From: Streptomyces sp. WAC 01529 | Lineage (GTDB): Bacteria; Actinomycetota; Actinomycetes; Streptomycetales; Streptomycetaceae | Assembly: GCF_003945545.1 (NCBI RefSeq) | Contig: NZ_CP029617.1 | Location: forward strand, 2,367,001 to 2,431,000 | Reading direction: 5' to 3' | DNA: 64,000 nucleotides | Shown: positions 63,385-64,000 of the stretch, one piece after another | Numbering within the stretch: the stretch's first letter is position 1 | Layout: the number at the start of each line of letters is the position of its first letter | The notes under the pieces: generated by a model | What the model was told of the DNA's origin: nothing | The model's input: only the letters and a program-made list of their open reading frames with translations | The model's database searches: none | Made by a program: the position numbers and the translations under genes

Positions 63385-64000
63385 GTGCCCGAACCCTCAG
63401 CGAACGAAGCCCACCAGGAGTCCGAGCCGGGTTCCCCGCCCGGGTCCCACCCCGAGCCAGGAGCCGGGCCACGGCATGACCGCCGCACCCCGCACGCGCA
63501 CACCGCGACCCTGAAGCGCCTGGAGAAGTCGTCGGGGAGCCTCGCGGCGCAGGCCATCGCGCGCATGGACGAGACGCTGTCCTGGTACCGGGCGATGCCG
63601 CCGGAGAACCGCTCCTGGATCGGCCTGGTCGCCCAGGCCGGTATCGCCGCGTTCACCGAGTGGTTCCGGCACCCGGACGCCCCCCAGGCGATCTCCACCG
63701 ACGTCTTCGGGACCGCCCCCCGCGAGCTGACCAGGGCGATCACCCTGCGGCAGACCGTGGAGATGGTGCGTACGACGATCGAGGTGATGGAGTCCGCGAT
63801 CGACGAGGTCGCGGCCCCGGGCGACGAATCCGTCCTGCGCGAGGCGCTGCTCGTCTACGCCCGTGAGATCGCCTTCGCCACCGCGCAGGTGTACGCGCAG
63901 GCCGCCGAGGCACGCGGTGCCTGGGACGCCCGTCTCGAATCCCTCGTGGTGAACGCGGTGCTCTCCGGAGAGGCCGACGAGGGGGCCGTCTCCCGCGCCG
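63385..64000 (+). CDS. fasR: FasR, PucR-family activator of fatty-acid synthesis genes (3' end outside)
   Basis: 205 residues visible from GTG 63385; the C-terminal PucR HTH is outside the window. After a ~30-residue disordered start, the sequence reads TLKRLEKSSGSLAAQAIARM, then ENRSWIGLVAQAGIAAFTEW, FGTAPRELTRAITLRQTVEM and YAREIAFATAQVYAQAAEAR. This is the wording of Streptomyces FasR, which activates fabD-fabH-acpP-fabF (from memory). Those genes would be expected immediately to the right. Confidence 0.93.
   Translation, partial: MPEPSANEAHQESEPGSPPGSHPEPGAGPRHDRRTPHAHTATLKRLEKSSGSLAAQAIARMDETLSWYRAMPPENRSWIGLVAQAGIAAFTEWFRHPDAPQAISTDVFGTAPRELTRAITLRQTVEMVRTTIEVMESAIDEVAAPGDESVLREALLVYAREIAFATAQVYAQAAEARGAWDARLESLVVNAVLSGEADEGAVSRA

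Overview
The window is Streptomyces chromosome. G+C is very high throughout. It contains an aceE for the homodimeric E1 type, a fasR-type PucR regulator, TerD/DUF475 stress genes, DUF3052, DUF4429 and DUF2277 proteins, GTG/TTG starts and ATGA- or TGATG-type stop/start overlaps. Gene content and order (B12 uptake operon, ter genes, peroxiredoxin, DUF3052, aceE, fasR) look like a core region of the chromosome. I see no insertion sequence, prophage or CRISPR array.

Region 1 (1-15.4 kb) holds two blocks that appear to share a regulator. One is ferredoxin + aldehyde dehydrogenase, divergent from a metallo-beta-lactamase hydrolase. The other is a FadA5-like thiolase divergent from a CYP125-like P450. 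Their promoters carry palindromes related to AACTAGAAC-N2-GTTCTAGTT, close to the mycobacterial KstR steroid operator, so these look like parts of a sterol side-chain regulon. Between the blocks are an unusual three-gene unit (70-aa EACC1-like protein, ECF sigma factor, M48 membrane protease) and a cobalamin riboswitch followed by five tightly coupled genes. These five encode a secreted, membrane-anchored alpha/alpha-barrel protein, a secreted SCO2322-type protein, and ECF transporter T, double-ATPase and S components. The first two resemble the two domains of animal intrinsic factor/transcobalamin.

Region 2 (15.5-31 kb) is a mix of membrane and accessory genes. It includes a GT87-PAP2 fusion, a ProP-like MFS porter, an O-methyltransferase, an FHA protein, and a DHA2 drug exporter with a fused winged-helix tail. 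It also includes a zinc-ribbon/TM/peptidoglycan-binding protein whose last codons run into a 7-bp tandem repeat, an APC permease, a HAD phosphatase, and a TMEM165/GDT1 Mn2+ exporter behind a yybP-ykoY riboswitch.

Region 3 (31-42.7 kb) has a secreted HNH nuclease, a PhoD phosphatase, an FAD/NAD(P)-binding protein, DoxX, a SodC-like protein, DedA, DUF2277, an MFS porter, a small protein interrupted by an in-frame amber codon, tRNA-Val(TAC), a coiled-coil membrane protein and an FmdB zinc ribbon.

Region 4 (42.7-52.4 kb) is the ter stress system. A four-domain biosynthetic module (HpcH/HpaI lyase, PRTase-TRSP fused in frame to StiP, HAD) runs leftward. After it come four TerD-superfamily proteins and a DUF475/TerC-like membrane protein, then an AhpE-like peroxiredoxin.

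Region 5 (52.5-64 kb) has DUF3052, aceE, a K+ channel, an I36-type inhibitor, a DUF1023 alpha/beta hydrolase behind a Crp-like site, and DUF4429-SHOCT. It continues with an aldo/keto reductase + MerR pair with a clean MerR operator, a serine hydrolase and a pirin, and ends in a partial fasR. Many convergent gene pairs are separated by long perfect hairpins without U-tracts, typical of Streptomyces terminators.
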